Shown here: positions 1 through 9,769 of the stretch, piece after piece
How the letters are laid out: each line of letters opens with the position of its first letter
Numbering within the stretch: the stretch's first letter is position 1
Origin: Alloalcanivorax marinus
GTDB lineage: Bacteria > Pseudomonadota > Gammaproteobacteria > Pseudomonadales > Alcanivoracaceae
Reading direction: 5' to 3'
Assembly: GCF_016785095.1 (NCBI RefSeq)
Contig: NZ_JAEKJB010000002.1
Coordinates: 496,001 to 560,000, forward strand
Length of the DNA: 64,000 nt
Translations under genes and position numbers: made by a program
The notes under the pieces: model-generated
Told to the model about the DNA's origin: nothing
What the model saw: the letters and a program-made list of their open reading frames with translations, nothing else
Databases searched by the model: none

Positions 1-55
1 CACCCGCGCTCCCCAATACAGTCCGGTAACCGTGACGGTTAAGGAGAAAAAAGAA

Positions 56-1021
56 ATGATAATGACAACGACCCGCAAGCTGCTTATTACTCTGTCCGCG
101 ATGATGGCGATGTCCGGCGCCGTCCAGGCGCAATCCTTCGGGATTGGAACCGCCGGCGGCGGATCTTCCACTTACAGCATTGGCGCCGCCATCGCCAATG
201 TCATCTCCAAGGCCACCGGCGATCAGTATCTGGTTCAGCCCTATGGCGGCACCGGTCGGGTCATGCCGCTGGTGAACAGCGGTCGCACCGACTTCGGCCT
301 GGCCAATATCCTCGAGGTCAGCAATGCCTTCCACGGCAAGGGCGACTTCGCCGGACATTCCCACGAGAACCTGCGAGTGGTGGCGGTGTTGTATCCGTTC
401 GACGTCGGTTTGTTCGTTCGTGATGACGCGCCGTTTCAATCGATCAACGATATTAAAGGCGCACGCATTTCGTCCGGTTACAGCGGCCAGCGTATCATCG
501 GTGAGCTGATCGACGCGGCGCTGGCCAACGCGGATCTGAGCATGGATGACATGGACGCGGTGCCGACCACCAATTTGTTGTCCAACGCGGACGACTTCAC
601 CGCCGGCCGCACCGACATCGGCTTTTTTGCTCTTGGTTCCGGCAAGCTCAATGAAGTCGACGCATCCGTGGGCGGTATCCGCTTTATTCCGTTCAATATT
701 GACGCTCAGGCCCAGGTGCGCATGCAGGAGCTCATGCCGCAGACCTATGTGCGCGTGGTGCGGCCCGGTGACAATCTCACCGGGCTGGATCAGCCGATGC
801 CGATGATGGCCTACGACTACATTCTTTATGCCGGTAAACATGTCTCGGACGAAGCAGTGCGACGACTGGTCGACGGGATCGTGGAGAACCGTCAGGCGCT
901 GGCGGAAAATTACGCCAACCTGGGTCGGCTGGACCCGAAAAAAATGGCGAAGAATCTTGGCATTCCCTATCACCCGGGCGCCATTCGCTACTACAAGGAA
1001 AACGGGCTCTGGTCCCGCTAG
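56..1021 (+). CDS. TAXI-family TRAP transporter solute-binding protein
   Basis: A periplasmic substrate-binding protein of about 321 residues for a tripartite (TRAP) uptake system. The first ~26 residues form a classic signal peptide with a basic start, a hydrophobic core and an AQA cleavage site. The mature start (FGIGTAGGGSSTYSIGAAIA) is the TAXI-family N-terminus. I start at the ATG at 56 because an AAGGAG lies at 41-46, nine bases upstream; an in-frame GTG at 32 would add eight charged residues before the signal. The permease follows 18 bases downstream, so the two are probably one operon. The substrate cannot be read from sequence; related systems carry dicarboxylates or amino acids. Confidence 0.9.
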   Translation: MIMTTTRKLLITLSAMMAMSGAVQAQSFGIGTAGGGSSTYSIGAAIANVISKATGDQYLVQPYGGTGRVMPLVNSGRTDFGLANILEVSNAFHGKGDFAGHSHENLRVVAVLYPFDVGLFVRDDAPFQSINDIKGARISSGYSGQRIIGELIDAALANADLSMDDMDAVPTTNLLSNADDFTAGRTDIGFFALGSGKLNEVDASVGGIRFIPFNIDAQAQVRMQELMPQTYVRVVRPGDNLTGLDQPMPMMAYDYILYAGKHVSDEAVRRLVDGIVENRQALAENYANLGRLDPKKMAKNLGIPYHPGAIRYYKENGLWSR

Positions 1022-1039
1022 GCCATCGGGTAGCGAATC

Positions 1040-3010
1040 ATGACGACATTGACCGACGCCGAGCATAATCGGATCGGCCCGCCAGGGGGCGTCCGCTGGG
1101 CGCCCTTCACTCGGGCCTCGATCGCGATTCTTATCACCGGCCTGAGTCTGGGCTGGACCGCCGAATTACCCCGCTTGCTTTGGGGGCGGGTTTATCTGGT
1201 GCAGGAATTTTCCCTTATCATTCTCGGCCTGTGCCTGGCGCTGATTTATCTGAGCCGTGATCCTCGTGGGCGCGCCTGGCCGGGGGCGCCGTCCCTTGTC
1301 AGCACGGCGGCCGCGCTCATCGCACTGAGCGCCTGCTGGTACGCGGCCTACCGCTACAAGGTGCTTTCCGCGCAGATGTTCTACTTCCCGGTGGAGACCT
1401 TCATTATCGGTGCCATCGTGGTGCCGGCGGTGGTGGAAGGGCTGCGCCGCATGGTTGGCTGGGCGCTGGTGATCATCGTCCTGCTGTTCATCGCCTACGG
1501 ATTGTGGGGCAACGCCATGCCCGCGCCGTTCACCGCGCGGCCCTGGAGCGTGGCCGACCTGGCGCCGCATCTGGTGCTGGATACTACCGCCATGGTTGGC
1601 TTGCCGATCACCATCGGTGTCACCGTGGTGATTCCCTTTATCTTCTTCGGGGTGCTGCTGAACAAGGCCGGCGGCGGTGACTTCTTCTCCGATCTGGCGG
1701 TCGCGGCGGTGGGCCGTTTCCGTGGCGGCAGCGGCAAGATCGCCATCGTCGCGTCGGCGCTGTTTGGCACCATCTCCGGCAGCGCCGTCTCCAATGTGGT
1801 TTCCACCGGGGTGATTTCCATCCCATTGATGAAACGATCCGGTTTCAGCGGTCGGGTTGCCGCCGCCACGGAGTCGGTGGCCTCGACAGGTGGGCAGTTC
1901 ATGCCGCCGGTGATGGGCGCGGCGGCCTTCCTCATGGCCGAGCTTTCCCAAACGCCTTACGAGACCATCGTGCTGGCGGCGGTATTGCCCGCCCTGTTTT
2001 TCTTCTTCGCCGTTTTCATGCAATCCGACGCCGACGCGATTTGCCAGGATGTGGCGCCGGTGCCTCGGGAGGATCGAAAACCCTTTTCCCGGGTGATGCT
2101 GGAAGGCGGCCATTTTGTCCTGCCGTTCGTATTGCTGATCGTGTTGCTGTTCAATTTCAATCAGTCTCCGGAGCTGTCGGCGTTGGCGGCGGCTGGGCTG
2201 GTGGCGGTGCTGGGCCTGGTTCGTGGCTACGGCGGCGACCGCATCGGCCTGGCGGATCTGATCGACTCCTTCAAGAAAACCGGCACGGCATCCATGGAGA
2301 TTCTCGCCATCGTCGCCGCCGCCGGCTTCGTGATCGGCATCCTCAATGCCACCGGGGTGGTGTTCGCGCTAACCTCCATCATGGTCGATCTGTCCGGTGG
2401 TAACGTGCTGCTGCTGCTGGCGCTCACGGCGGTGATCAGCATTATTCTTGGTATGGGAATGCCAACCGTCGCCGTTTATGTGTTGCTGGCCTCTCTGGTG
2501 GTGCCCGCTCTGGTTTCCGCCGGGGTGCCTAAATTGTCGGCGCATATGTTCGTGCTGTATTACGGCATGATGTCGATGATCACGCCGCCAATCGCCATTG
2601 CCGCCTATGCCGCCTCGAGCATCGCCGAGGAAAAGCCACTGGCGGTATCGGTAACCGCCATGCGCTACGCCTGGCTGGCCTATCTGGTGCCTTTCATCTT
2701 CGTGTTTCGTCCCGAGATGCTGCTGAGCAAGTCGCACCTGGAGATCCCGGGGCTGGTGGAGGTGGTGCTGGTGACCACGCTGCTGATTCTGATCCTTAAC
2801 GGCGCGCTGTCCGGCTATTTCAAGGGGCGGCTGAGCGTCGCGCTACGGGTGTTACTGGCGGCCACCGGCGTGGCCGTGTTTCTGGCCTTGCTGAGCGGTG
2901 TCCAGGCGCCGCTGGTATACACCGGCGCGGTTCTCATCATGCTGGCCTGCGCGGGGCGCCGAGCCTGGCGCCGGCGGGTATGGAGCCCAAGCGCCGGCCA
3001 GCGCTCCTGA
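1040..3010 (+). CDS. TRAP transporter permease, fused small and large subunits
   Basis: A 656-residue polytopic inner-membrane protein. The first ~190 residues carry the four-helix DctQ-like part, and the rest is the large DctM-like domain (about 12 helices). This single-chain fusion is typical of TAXI-type TRAP systems. Family-like stretches include GTISGSAVSNVVSTG (near residue 245) and GMGMPTVAVYVLLA (near 470). It would couple an ion gradient to uptake of the ligand held by the binding protein upstream. A hairpin terminator follows the stop, so the operon seems to hold only these two genes. Confidence 0.9.
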   Translation: MTTLTDAEHNRIGPPGGVRWAPFTRASIAILITGLSLGWTAELPRLLWGRVYLVQEFSLIILGLCLALIYLSRDPRGRAWPGAPSLVSTAAALIALSACWYAAYRYKVLSAQMFYFPVETFIIGAIVVPAVVEGLRRMVGWALVIIVLLFIAYGLWGNAMPAPFTARPWSVADLAPHLVLDTTAMVGLPITIGVTVVIPFIFFGVLLNKAGGGDFFSDLAVAAVGRFRGGSGKIAIVASALFGTISGSAVSNVVSTGVISIPLMKRSGFSGRVAAATESVASTGGQFMPPVMGAAAFLMAELSQTPYETIVLAAVLPALFFFFAVFMQSDADAICQDVAPVPREDRKPFSRVMLEGGHFVLPFVLLIVLLFNFNQSPELSALAAAGLVAVLGLVRGYGGDRIGLADLIDSFKKTGTASMEILAIVAAAGFVIGILNATGVVFALTSIMVDLSGGNVLLLLALTAVISIILGMGMPTVAVYVLLASLVVPALVSAGVPKLSAHMFVLYYGMMSMITPPIAIAAYAASSIAEEKPLAVSVTAMRYAWLAYLVPFIFVFRPEMLLSKSHLEIPGLVEVVLVTTLLILILNGALSGYFKGRLSVALRVLLAATGVAVFLALLSGVQAPLVYTGAVLIMLACAGRRAWRRRVWSPSAGQRS

Positions 3011-3040
3011 GCGCGGCGACTTTCTCGCTCGACCCTTGGC

Positions 3041-3073
3041 GCCCCCGGAGCTACCTCCGTGGGGCTTTTTTTT
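3041..3073 (+). terminator. Intrinsic terminator after the TRAP operon
   Basis: GCCCC-CGGAG and CTCCG-T-GGGGC pair around a CTAC loop (one bulged T) and are followed by a run of eight T. It lies 31 bases after the permease stop. Confidence 0.8.
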
Positions 3074-3130
3074 GTTTATCGCGGTGTGGCAGGGAAGTGA
3101 TGGGCGGGTACTGTATCGGGGGAATCGCAT

Positions 3131-3150
3131 GGGCGCCCGGCCGGGCGCCC
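3131..3150. repeat. Perfect 20-bp palindrome
   Basis: GGGCGCCCGGCCGGGCGCCC is fully self-complementary and sits eight bases past the stop of the minus-strand porin gene. It could fold as a 3' hairpin of that mRNA, but no T-run follows on either strand, so I do not call it an intrinsic terminator. Confidence 0.6.
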
Positions 3151-3158
3151 GTTGAGCT

Positions 3159-4370
3159 TCAGAATTGATAGAGCAGGCTGGTTTGCAGGCGGTTGGCGGT
3201 TTCCGATTCGCCGTTGACCTGTTCCAGGTCCACGCGTTGCAGCTCCATGCCCACCATCATGCGGTCGGTGACATCCCAGATAACATTGGCGAAGCCATAG
3301 TCCAGCGTCTCGAAGTGCTCGCCATACAGATTCTCGGGAAGATCCTGGCGCAGTCGTGAGTAGCCCACGGACGCGAACCAGGAGCGGTTGAAGGTCTGGT
3401 TGAGCGATGCGCCGAACGCGCTCAGATCCACGGTTTCCAGATGCCCGTTGCGCACATAAACGTCCGGTGCGCGGCGATGTCCGGTATTGCCTGGGTTACC
3501 CATGTAGTTGCCGATCCCGGTGCCGCCAATGACATTGCCCTTGAAGGTCAGGCCGTTGAACAACGGCAGGCTGATTTGCGCCAGTGCCCCGTAGCCGGTG
3601 GCGGAGTCATCCACGCTGCCTTGCTCACCATTGGTTGACAGTTCGCGGGCCAGCAGCGACAGGGTGAACATGCGCCGGTACTCGTAGCGCACGGTAAGGT
3701 CGGGAAGCCCGTTTTCGCCGCTGGCGGCGCTGTTCGGGTCGGGCTGCGCGCCGGCCCGGGCGATCACGGTGTCCGGGTCTTCCAGCGCCACCGCCAGGGT
3801 GCTGGAGCCTAGTTTGCGGGTGTAGCGCAGCTGCGCCTTGCGATCAAACGCATAGCCCTTGGGGCTGCCCAGCGCCAGGGTTCGAGGCGTGGCCACGAAG
3901 CTCATGAAATTGGTCCAGGTCTGGCCGGCCAGCAGCCCGTTCATCTCGCCATAGGCGTGGCGCAGATTGAATTTTTCATCGGGCATGAAGTGCCCTTCGA
4001 AGTAGGAGGTCAACACGCCCATGCCGGTACGCGTGTGGGTACGGAAGTTAAGCCGGGACTCCGCCGCGGTGAAGCTGGTGCGGCCATCGGTCCGGTTGCC
4101 GTCATCGAGGACGTTGAAAGGGGTGGTCGAGGTGCCCAGGTCGTAGTCGAAGTCATAGAACATATCCAGCTTCGCATAGCCGCCGAATGCCACGTCGGTG
4201 TCGGTGCCCGGGATGTTGAAGGTGCTGCGATGGTTCCAGGGAGGGCCTACCCGGCTGGGATCACCGGTGACCACCGGCTGTCCGGCCTCGACGACGTCGA
4301 AAGCCCGGGCCTGTGGCGTCGCGAGACAGCACGAGGCAAGCATAAGCGGAACAAGAGGGTGCGCTTTCAT
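3159..4370 (-). CDS. DcaP-like outer-membrane porin
   Basis: A 403-residue outer-membrane barrel protein. The N-terminus is a signal peptide ending ARA/F, and the chain ends in phenylalanine (LLYQF), the usual barrel C-terminal signature. The segment FGGYAKLDMFYDFDYDLG near residue 63 and the following pattern of alternating strands match the DcaP family, known in Acinetobacter as a trimeric channel for dicarboxylic and aromatic acids. Unlike Acinetobacter DcaP, I see no long N-terminal coiled coil after the signal. It is divergent from a PcaQ-like LysR gene and next to a TRAP system, so joint uptake of an organic acid is plausible but unproved. Confidence 0.8.
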   Translation of the reverse strand: MKAHPLVPLMLASCCLATPQARAFDVVEAGQPVVTGDPSRVGPPWNHRSTFNIPGTDTDVAFGGYAKLDMFYDFDYDLGTSTTPFNVLDDGNRTDGRTSFTAAESRLNFRTHTRTGMGVLTSYFEGHFMPDEKFNLRHAYGEMNGLLAGQTWTNFMSFVATPRTLALGSPKGYAFDRKAQLRYTRKLGSSTLAVALEDPDTVIARAGAQPDPNSAASGENGLPDLTVRYEYRRMFTLSLLARELSTNGEQGSVDDSATGYGALAQISLPLFNGLTFKGNVIGGTGIGNYMGNPGNTGHRRAPDVYVRNGHLETVDLSAFGASLNQTFNRSWFASVGYSRLRQDLPENLYGEHFETLDYGFANVIWDVTDRMMVGMELQRVDLEQVNGESETANRLQTSLLYQF

Positions 4371-4544
4371 TGGCTTTTCCTTTTCTCTTCTGGGTGTTGT
4401 TATTCGCTTTTCTCGGCACGAACGAACCCACCCGCCGTGGTTCGGCGGGTTGCCTTGGGAGGTAATGAAAGGCCGGGCGATGCCGGTGAACCCGACTATA
4501 GGAAAGGGTTTTTATTAATTAAATTGAAAAAAGCGGACTTACAA

Positions 4545-4559
4545 TTAACGTAAGGTTAA
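4545..4559. promoter_or_regulatory. Candidate LysR operator between porin and lysR
   Basis: TTAAC-GTAAG-GTTAA is a dyad that fits the LysR T-N11-A rule. It lies in the AT-rich 236-bp gap between the divergent porin and LysR genes, 48 bases before the regulator start. The gap also contains TTAATTAA at about 4514. Site assignment is inference. Confidence 0.4.
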
Positions 4560-4606
4560 CTAGAATGGCGCCTTGAGCCGTCCCACCAATAACAACGGAG
4601 AACGCC

Positions 4607-5536
4607 GTGGACCGCCGCTTGAAACTGCGTCACTTTCAGTGCTTCCTGGCCGCCGCCCGCTCCCACTATCTGCGCGAAGCCGCCGAGTCCCTCAATATCA
4701 CCCAGGCAGCGGTGACCAAGACACTGAATGAACTGGAGCAGATCGCCGGGCATCGCCTGATCGTGCGTGATCGCTCAGGAGTGAAGCTCACCCACCAGGG
4801 GGAATTGTTTTTCCACTACGCGGCGGCGGGCATGGCGGCCCTGGAGCAGGGCTACGACGGTCTGCAGGCAGACCCGGCGGCACCTCGTATCGAAGTTCGC
4901 CTGGGTGTATTGCCGACGGTGGCGGCGCGCTTCTTGCCCCAGGCCACCACCCGCTTTCTTGAGGAAACCCGCCGTTCGGTCAACTTTTCATTGCTCACCG
5001 GCCATAACCAGCACCTGCTGGAGTTGTTGCATCAGGGCAAGGTGGATTTGGTGGTGGCGCGCATCGGCTCACCGGACGACATGCAGCAGTTGGAGTTCAA
5101 GCATCTGTACGCGGAGCCCCTGGTGCTGGTGGCCCGCGCCGGCCACCCCCTTTGTCAGGCGGGAGGCGTGCGGCTCCGTGACGTAAGCCGCTATCCTTTT
5201 CTGCTGCCACCGGTGGGTACCCGTATCCGGCCTCTGGTGGAACAGGCACTGACCAACCTGGGGATTCCGATGCCGAGGACGGTGATCGAAACCGTCTCCA
5301 ATACATTCGGACGATCCTTTCTGCGTACCTCGGAGGCGGTATGGATGATCTCCTACGGGGTGGTGGAAGATTACATCGAGGCCGGTTTGCTGAGCCTGCT
5401 CGCCGACCCGATCGAGAACACCAGCGACCCGGTGGGCGTGATCCGTCGCCAGGATCAGGAGCTGGACGCCGCCACACGGCAGATCACGCATATCCTGCTG
5501 TCACAGACCCGCCATCTGCGTCCCCTGGGGCGCTGA
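4607..5536 (+). CDS. LysR-family regulator, PcaQ/GbpR-like
   Basis: A 309-residue transcription regulator. The N-terminal winged helix-turn-helix covers residues ~5-62 (KLRHFQCFLAAA, then SLNITQAAVTKTLNELE), a pattern I associate with PcaQ and GbpR relatives. Residues ~90-300 form the co-inducer-binding domain. GTG is taken as start because ACGGAG precedes it by six bases and the HTH begins at once. It is divergent from the DcaP-like porin and likely controls it, and perhaps the TRAP operon; aromatic or sugar-acid ligands are known for the relatives. Its 3' end overlaps the end of the next, convergent LysR gene by 36 bases. Confidence 0.85.
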   Translation: MDRRLKLRHFQCFLAAARSHYLREAAESLNITQAAVTKTLNELEQIAGHRLIVRDRSGVKLTHQGELFFHYAAAGMAALEQGYDGLQADPAAPRIEVRLGVLPTVAARFLPQATTRFLEETRRSVNFSLLTGHNQHLLELLHQGKVDLVVARIGSPDDMQQLEFKHLYAEPLVLVARAGHPLCQAGGVRLRDVSRYPFLLPPVGTRIRPLVEQALTNLGIPMPRTVIETVSNTFGRSFLRTSEAVWMISYGVVEDYIEAGLLSLLADPIENTSDPVGVIRRQDQELDAATRQITHILLSQTRHLRPLGR

Positions 5537-6394
5537 CTCCAGGATGGTCATGAACGCCCGCGCCGCGTTGGAGCGGGTGCGGCCCGGATGGGATACCACG
5601 CCGAGGCGTCGTATCGGCAGGGAGTCGGCTACGTTCAGGCGTACCACGGTGTCGTCGAGCATGGTTTCCGGCAGCACGCTCCAGCCCAGGCCGATGGACA
5701 CCATCATATGGATGGTCTCCAGATAGTTGGTGGACATGGAGATGTTCAGATCCAGGCGGCGCTCCAGGAACAGGCTTTCCACGATGCGGCGGGTAAAGGT
5801 GACCGGGGAGGGCAGGATGGCGCTGTAGCCGGTAAGCGTGTCCAGCGGCACCCGTTCGAGCCGGGCCAGGGGGTGCTCGGGGGCGGCCATGAACACCAGC
5901 GGGTCGTTCCACACCACCTGGGTGTGCAGGCGTCCGTCCGGTTGTGGCGGCAGGGTCACCACGCCCAGTTCCAGATCGCCGTGGCGCACCGCTTCCCAGG
6001 CTTCCTCGGAATCGATGAAATGGATATCCAGCTTTACCTCCGGGTAGGCCCGCGAGTAGCGGCGCAGCACCGGCGGCAGGCGGTGCAGGCCGATGTGGTG
6101 GCTGGTGCCGATGCGCAGGGTACCCGAGACGCCGCCGGTCAGGTCGCTGATGGCCCGGCTCATGTCCTCCAGATCCAGCAGTACCCGGCGGGCGCGGGGG
6201 CGCAGGGCTTCACCGGCCTCGGTGAGGCGGATACGCCGGCCGACCCGGTCGAACAGCCGCGTGCCCAGTTGTTGTTCGAGCTGGGCGATGCGCTTGCTGA
6301 CCGCCGGCTGGGTCAGGAACAGTCGCTCCGCGGCGGCGGAAAAGGAGCCGGTGTCGGCCACCGCCATGAAGACGGTGAGGGAGTGTGTGTCCAT
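5501..6394 (-). CDS. LysR-family regulator divergent from leuC
   Basis: A 297-residue LysR protein. The HTH is at residues ~2-60 (SLTVFMAVADTGSFSAAAERL, then LTQPAVSKRIAQLE), followed by the effector domain from ~90. A LysR gene in this exact position, divergent from leuC, is known in Pseudomonas and other gammaproteobacteria, so control of the leucine genes is a fair guess; the ligand is unknown. The 137-bp shared gap contains three TGGAAT copies about three helix turns apart. The tail overlaps the convergent PcaQ-like gene. Confidence 0.85.
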   Translation of the reverse strand: MDTHSLTVFMAVADTGSFSAAAERLFLTQPAVSKRIAQLEQQLGTRLFDRVGRRIRLTEAGEALRPRARRVLLDLEDMSRAISDLTGGVSGTLRIGTSHHIGLHRLPPVLRRYSRAYPEVKLDIHFIDSEEAWEAVRHGDLELGVVTLPPQPDGRLHTQVVWNDPLVFMAAPEHPLARLERVPLDTLTGYSAILPSPVTFTRRIVESLFLERRLDLNISMSTNYLETIHMMVSIGLGWSVLPETMLDDTVVRLNVADSLPIRRLGVVSHPGRTRSNAARAFMTILESAPQGTQMAGL

Positions 6395-6458
6395 GGAATT
6401 CCAGCCCGCTTATTGATAACCATCTGGAATCCTAAACATAAAAAATATGAATTGGAAT
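6394..6458. promoter_or_regulatory. Phased TGGAAT repeats in the lysR-leuC gap
   Basis: TGGAAT occurs at 6394, 6425 and 6453, all in the same orientation and 31 and 28 bases apart. The first copy overlaps the lysR start codon. A TTAT-TG-ATAA dyad lies at about 6410. These are candidate binding sites for the divergent LysR protein, which is inference. Confidence 0.3.
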
Positions 6459-6531
6459 TATCGAATGCCCCTGCGTATGGTGTGCCTACCCTGAAGATTC
6501 CCCTATTGAACCAGGACCAGGACGAAGACCT

Positions 6532-7947
6532 ATGGCTGGCAAAACGCTTTACGACAAATTGTGGGACGCCCACCTGGTCGCCGAACGCGAGGACGGCTCG
6601 GCGTTGATTTACATCGACCGGCAGATCATCCACGAGGTGACCTCGCCGCAGGCGTTCGAGGGCCTGCGTCTGGCGGGCCGCCAGCCGTGGCGGGCCGGCG
6701 CGTCGGTGGCCACCATCGACCACAATGTGCCCACCACTCCGTTCAACAGCGCCGCGGATATCGAGGACGAGACCTCGCGCATCCAGGTGACCACCCTGCA
6801 GGACAACACCCGTGAGTTCGGCATCACCGAGTACGGCATCGGCGACGTGCGCCAGGGTATCGTGCACGTGATGGCCCCGGAGCAGGGCGCGGTGCTGCCC
6901 GGCATGACGGTAGTGTGCGGCGACTCCCACACCTCCACCAACGGCGCGCTGGCCTGTCTGGCCCACGGCATCGGCACCAGCGAGGTGGAGCACGTGCTGG
7001 CCACCCAGACCCTGGTGGCCAGCAAGATGAAGAACATGCAGGTGCGGGTGGATGGCGACCTGGGGCCGGGCGTTACCGCCAAGGACGTGGTGCTGCACAT
7101 CATTGGCGTGATCGGCACCGCCGGCGGTACCGGCCATGCCATCGAGTTCGCCGGCAGCGCGATCCGCTCGCTGAGCCTGGAAGGCCGTATGACGGTCTGC
7201 AATATGTCCATCGAAGCCGGCGCCCGCGCCGGCATGGTGGCGGTGGACGACACCACCATTGATTACGTGCGCGCCCGTCCGGCGGCTCCCAAGGGCGCCG
7301 ACTGGGACAAGGCGGAAGCCTACTGGCGCACCCTGGTGTCCGATGACGACGCCGAGTTCGACACCGTGGTGCGGATCGACGCCGCCGATATCAAACCCCA
7401 GGTGTCCTGGGGCACGAGCCCGGAAATGGTGGTGGCGGTGGACGCGCCGTTGCCCGATCCCGCCGCCGAGCAGGACGAGGTGAAGCGCTCCGGCATGCAA
7501 CGGGCTTATGAATACATGGGCCTGGAGCCGGGCATCAAGGTCAGCGATATCAAGGTGGACCGGGTGTTCATCGGCTCGTGCACCAACTCCCGCATCGAGG
7601 ACCTGCGCGCCGCCGCCGAGGTGGTCAAGGGCCGCAAGAAGGCGGACTCCGTGAAGCAGGTGCTGGTGGTGCCCGGTTCCGGGGTGGTCAAGCAGCAGGC
7701 CGAACAGGAGGGCCTGGACAAGATCTTCCTGGAAGCCGGTTTTGAATGGCGCCAGCCCGGCTGTTCCATGTGTCTGGCCATGAACCCGGACCGTCTGCAG
7801 CCCGGCGAACACTGCGCCTCCACCTCGAACCGTAACTTCGAGGGACGCCAGGGCAATGGCGGTCGCACCCATCTGGTGAGCCCGGCCATGGCCGCCGCCG
7901 CCGCGGTGGCCGGCCACTTCGTCGACATTCGTGATTTGGACGCGTAA
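6532..7947 (+). CDS. leuC: 3-isopropylmalate dehydratase large subunit
   Basis: A 471-residue aconitase-type subunit that, with LeuD, isomerises 2-isopropylmalate to 3-isopropylmalate in leucine synthesis. The three [4Fe-4S] ligands are visible at Cys350 (GSCTNSR), Cys411 and Cys414 (GCSMC), at nearly the E. coli positions. Active-site stretches such as [12 protein letters not shown] are intact. Full family length. leuD begins 12 bases after the stop and leuB soon after, so leuCDB form one operon; leuA is not in the window. Confidence 0.98.
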   Translation: MAGKTLYDKLWDAHLVAEREDGSALIYIDRQIIHEVTSPQAFEGLRLAGRQPWRAGASVATIDHNVPTTPFNSAADIEDETSRIQVTTLQDNTREFGITEYGIGDVRQGIVHVMAPEQGAVLPGMTVVCGDSHTSTNGALACLAHGIGTSEVEHVLATQTLVASKMKNMQVRVDGDLGPGVTAKDVVLHIIGVIGTAGGTGHAIEFAGSAIRSLSLEGRMTVCNMSIEAGARAGMVAVDDTTIDYVRARPAAPKGADWDKAEAYWRTLVSDDDAEFDTVVRIDAADIKPQVSWGTSPEMVVAVDAPLPDPAAEQDEVKRSGMQRAYEYMGLEPGIKVSDIKVDRVFIGSCTNSRIEDLRAAAEVVKGRKKADSVKQVLVVPGSGVVKQQAEQEGLDKIFLEAGFEWRQPGCSMCLAMNPDRLQPGEHCASTSNRNFEGRQGNGGRTHLVSPAMAAAAAVAGHFVDIRDLDA

Positions 7948-7959
7948 GGAGCGGTCGTC

Positions 7960-8598
7960 ATGGAAAAATTCGTTAAACATACCGGCCTGGTGGCGCCGCT
8001 GGACCGCGCCAACGTGGACACTGATCAGATCATTCCCAAGCAGTTTCTGAAGTCCATCAAACGCACCGGCTTCGGCCCCAACCTGTTCGACGAGTGGCGC
8101 TATCTGGACGAGGGCCAGCCGGGCCAGGACAACGATGCGCGCCCGAAAAATCCGGACTTCGTGCTCAACAAGCCCGAGTACCAAGGCGCCAGCGTACTGC
8201 TCACCCGGCGCAACTTCGGCTGTGGCTCAAGCCGTGAGCACGCCCCGTGGGCGCTGATGGATTTCGGCTTCAAGGCGATCATCGCGCCCAGTTACGCCGA
8301 TATTTTCTACAACAACTGCTTCAAGAACGGCCTGTTGCCGATCGTGCTGCCGGACGCTACCGTTGACGAGCTTTTCAAGGCCGAGGCCGCCAGTGACGAC
8401 TTCCGGCTTACCATCGACCTGGAAAATCAGCAGGTGCTGACCCCGGAAGGACAGGCCCTGGCGTTCGAGATCGACGGCTTCCGCAAGCATTGCCTGCTCA
8501 ATGGTCTGGACGAGATTGGCCTGTCCCTGCAGCAGGCGGATGTCATCCGCGCCTACGAGGCACGCCGCGCCCAGGCCGAGCCCTGGGTATTCGAATAG
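7960..8598 (+). CDS. leuD: 3-isopropylmalate dehydratase small subunit
   Basis: A 212-residue swivel-domain partner of LeuC. The family start ([20 protein letters not shown], residues ~4-23) and the [15 protein letters not shown] motif near residues 85-99 are complete. It follows leuC by 12 bases, preceded by AAGGAG. Length is normal for the proteobacterial form. Confidence 0.98.
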   Translation: MEKFVKHTGLVAPLDRANVDTDQIIPKQFLKSIKRTGFGPNLFDEWRYLDEGQPGQDNDARPKNPDFVLNKPEYQGASVLLTRRNFGCGSSREHAPWALMDFGFKAIIAPSYADIFYNNCFKNGLLPIVLPDATVDELFKAEAASDDFRLTIDLENQQVLTPEGQALAFEIDGFRKHCLLNGLDEIGLSLQQADVIRAYEARRAQAEPWVFE

Positions 8599-8620
8599 TG
8601 AACGAGGAAAAGAGAGCACA

Positions 8621-9697
8621 ATGAGCAGTATTCTGGTGTTGCCCGGTGACGGGATCGGTCCGGAAATCGTGGATGAAGCCCTGCGGGTGCTGGAAGCCGC
8701 TAAGACGCGCTTTGGTCTGGATGTCGACCTGGAACAGGGCCTGGTGGGCGGCGCGGCCTATGACGCCGAAGGCGACCCGTTGCCGGAGGGCACGCTGGCC
8801 AAGGCGCGCGCCGCCGACGCTATTCTGTTCGGCAGCATTGGCGGGCCCAAGTGGGACAATATCGAGCGCGACAAGCGTCCGGAGCGCGGCCTGTTGCGGT
8901 TGCGTTCCTCCCTGGGCCTGTTCGCCAATCTGCGCCCGGCGATCCTGTTTCCGCAACTGGCCGGCGCCTCCAGCCTCAAGCCGGAGGTGGTGTCCGGGCT
9001 CGACATCCTGATCGTGCGTGAGCTGACCGGCGGCATCTACTTCGGCCAGCCCCGTGGCATCAAGGAAGAGAACGGCGAGCGGGTCGGCTTCAACACCTAC
9101 GTGTACTCCGAATCGGAGATGAAGCGCATCGCCCGGGTCGCCTTCGATCTGGCCATGCAGCGCGGCAAGCGCGTGTGCTCCGTGGACAAGGCCAATGTGC
9201 TGGAGGTCACCGAGCTGTGGAAGGAAGTGGTCACCGAGGAGGCCAAGGCCTACCCGGAGATCGAGCTGTCGCACATGTACGTGGACAACGCCGCCATGCA
9301 ACTGGTGCGCGCGCCCAAGAATTTCGATGTCATCGTGACCGGCAACCTGTTCGGTGACATCCTTTCCGATGAAGCCGCCATGCTCACCGGCTCCATCGGC
9401 ATGCTGCCCTCCGCGTCCCTGGACGAAAACCGCAAGGGCCTGTACGAACCCTGCCACGGCTCGGCGCCGGACATCGCCGGGCAGGGCATCGCCAACCCGC
9501 TGGCGACGATCATGTCGCTGGCCATGCTGATGCGTTACAGCCTGCAGCGCGGCGATGTGGCCGACGCCATCGAGGCGGCGGTGGAAAAGGTACTGGATCA
9601 GGGACTGCGAACCGCGGATATTCACACCGAGGGCACCCGCAAGGTGAGCACCGGGGAGATGGGCACCGCTGTCGCCGAGGCACTGGCCAACGGCTGA
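8621..9697 (+). CDS. leuB: 3-isopropylmalate dehydrogenase
   Basis: A 358-residue NAD-dependent decarboxylating dehydrogenase, third step of the leucine branch. The start is the ATG at 8621, where [17 protein letters not shown] begins at once; longer readings upstream would run into leuD. Substrate and metal-binding segments are present: the [13 protein letters not shown] region near residue 136 and [15 protein letters not shown] with its aspartates near 240. Product is oxidised isopropylmalate, then ketoisocaproate. It is the last gene of leuCDB; a 72-bp gap separates it from asd. Confidence 0.98.
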   Translation: MSSILVLPGDGIGPEIVDEALRVLEAAKTRFGLDVDLEQGLVGGAAYDAEGDPLPEGTLAKARAADAILFGSIGGPKWDNIERDKRPERGLLRLRSSLGLFANLRPAILFPQLAGASSLKPEVVSGLDILIVRELTGGIYFGQPRGIKEENGERVGFNTYVYSESEMKRIARVAFDLAMQRGKRVCSVDKANVLEVTELWKEVVTEEAKAYPEIELSHMYVDNAAMQLVRAPKNFDVIVTGNLFGDILSDEAAMLTGSIGMLPSASLDENRKGLYEPCHGSAPDIAGQGIANPLATIMSLAMLMRYSLQRGDVADAIEAAVEKVLDQGLRTADIHTEGTRKVSTGEMGTAVAEALANG

Positions 9698-9769
9698 CCG
9701 CGGCATCGCCACCCCGTTCATCCATAGAAGACAGAGAAGGGCGGCATGCTCTTCGGGAGAACAGACTCA

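Noticed and set aside
3131..3150. Intrinsic terminator of the porin gene
   Set aside because: The palindrome is perfect but lacks a T-run on either strand.
4545..4559. Second LiuR site, because it shares TTAACGTAA with the palindrome at 59951
   Set aside because: Only one half matches, and a LysR-type dyad in a divergent lysR gap explains it better.
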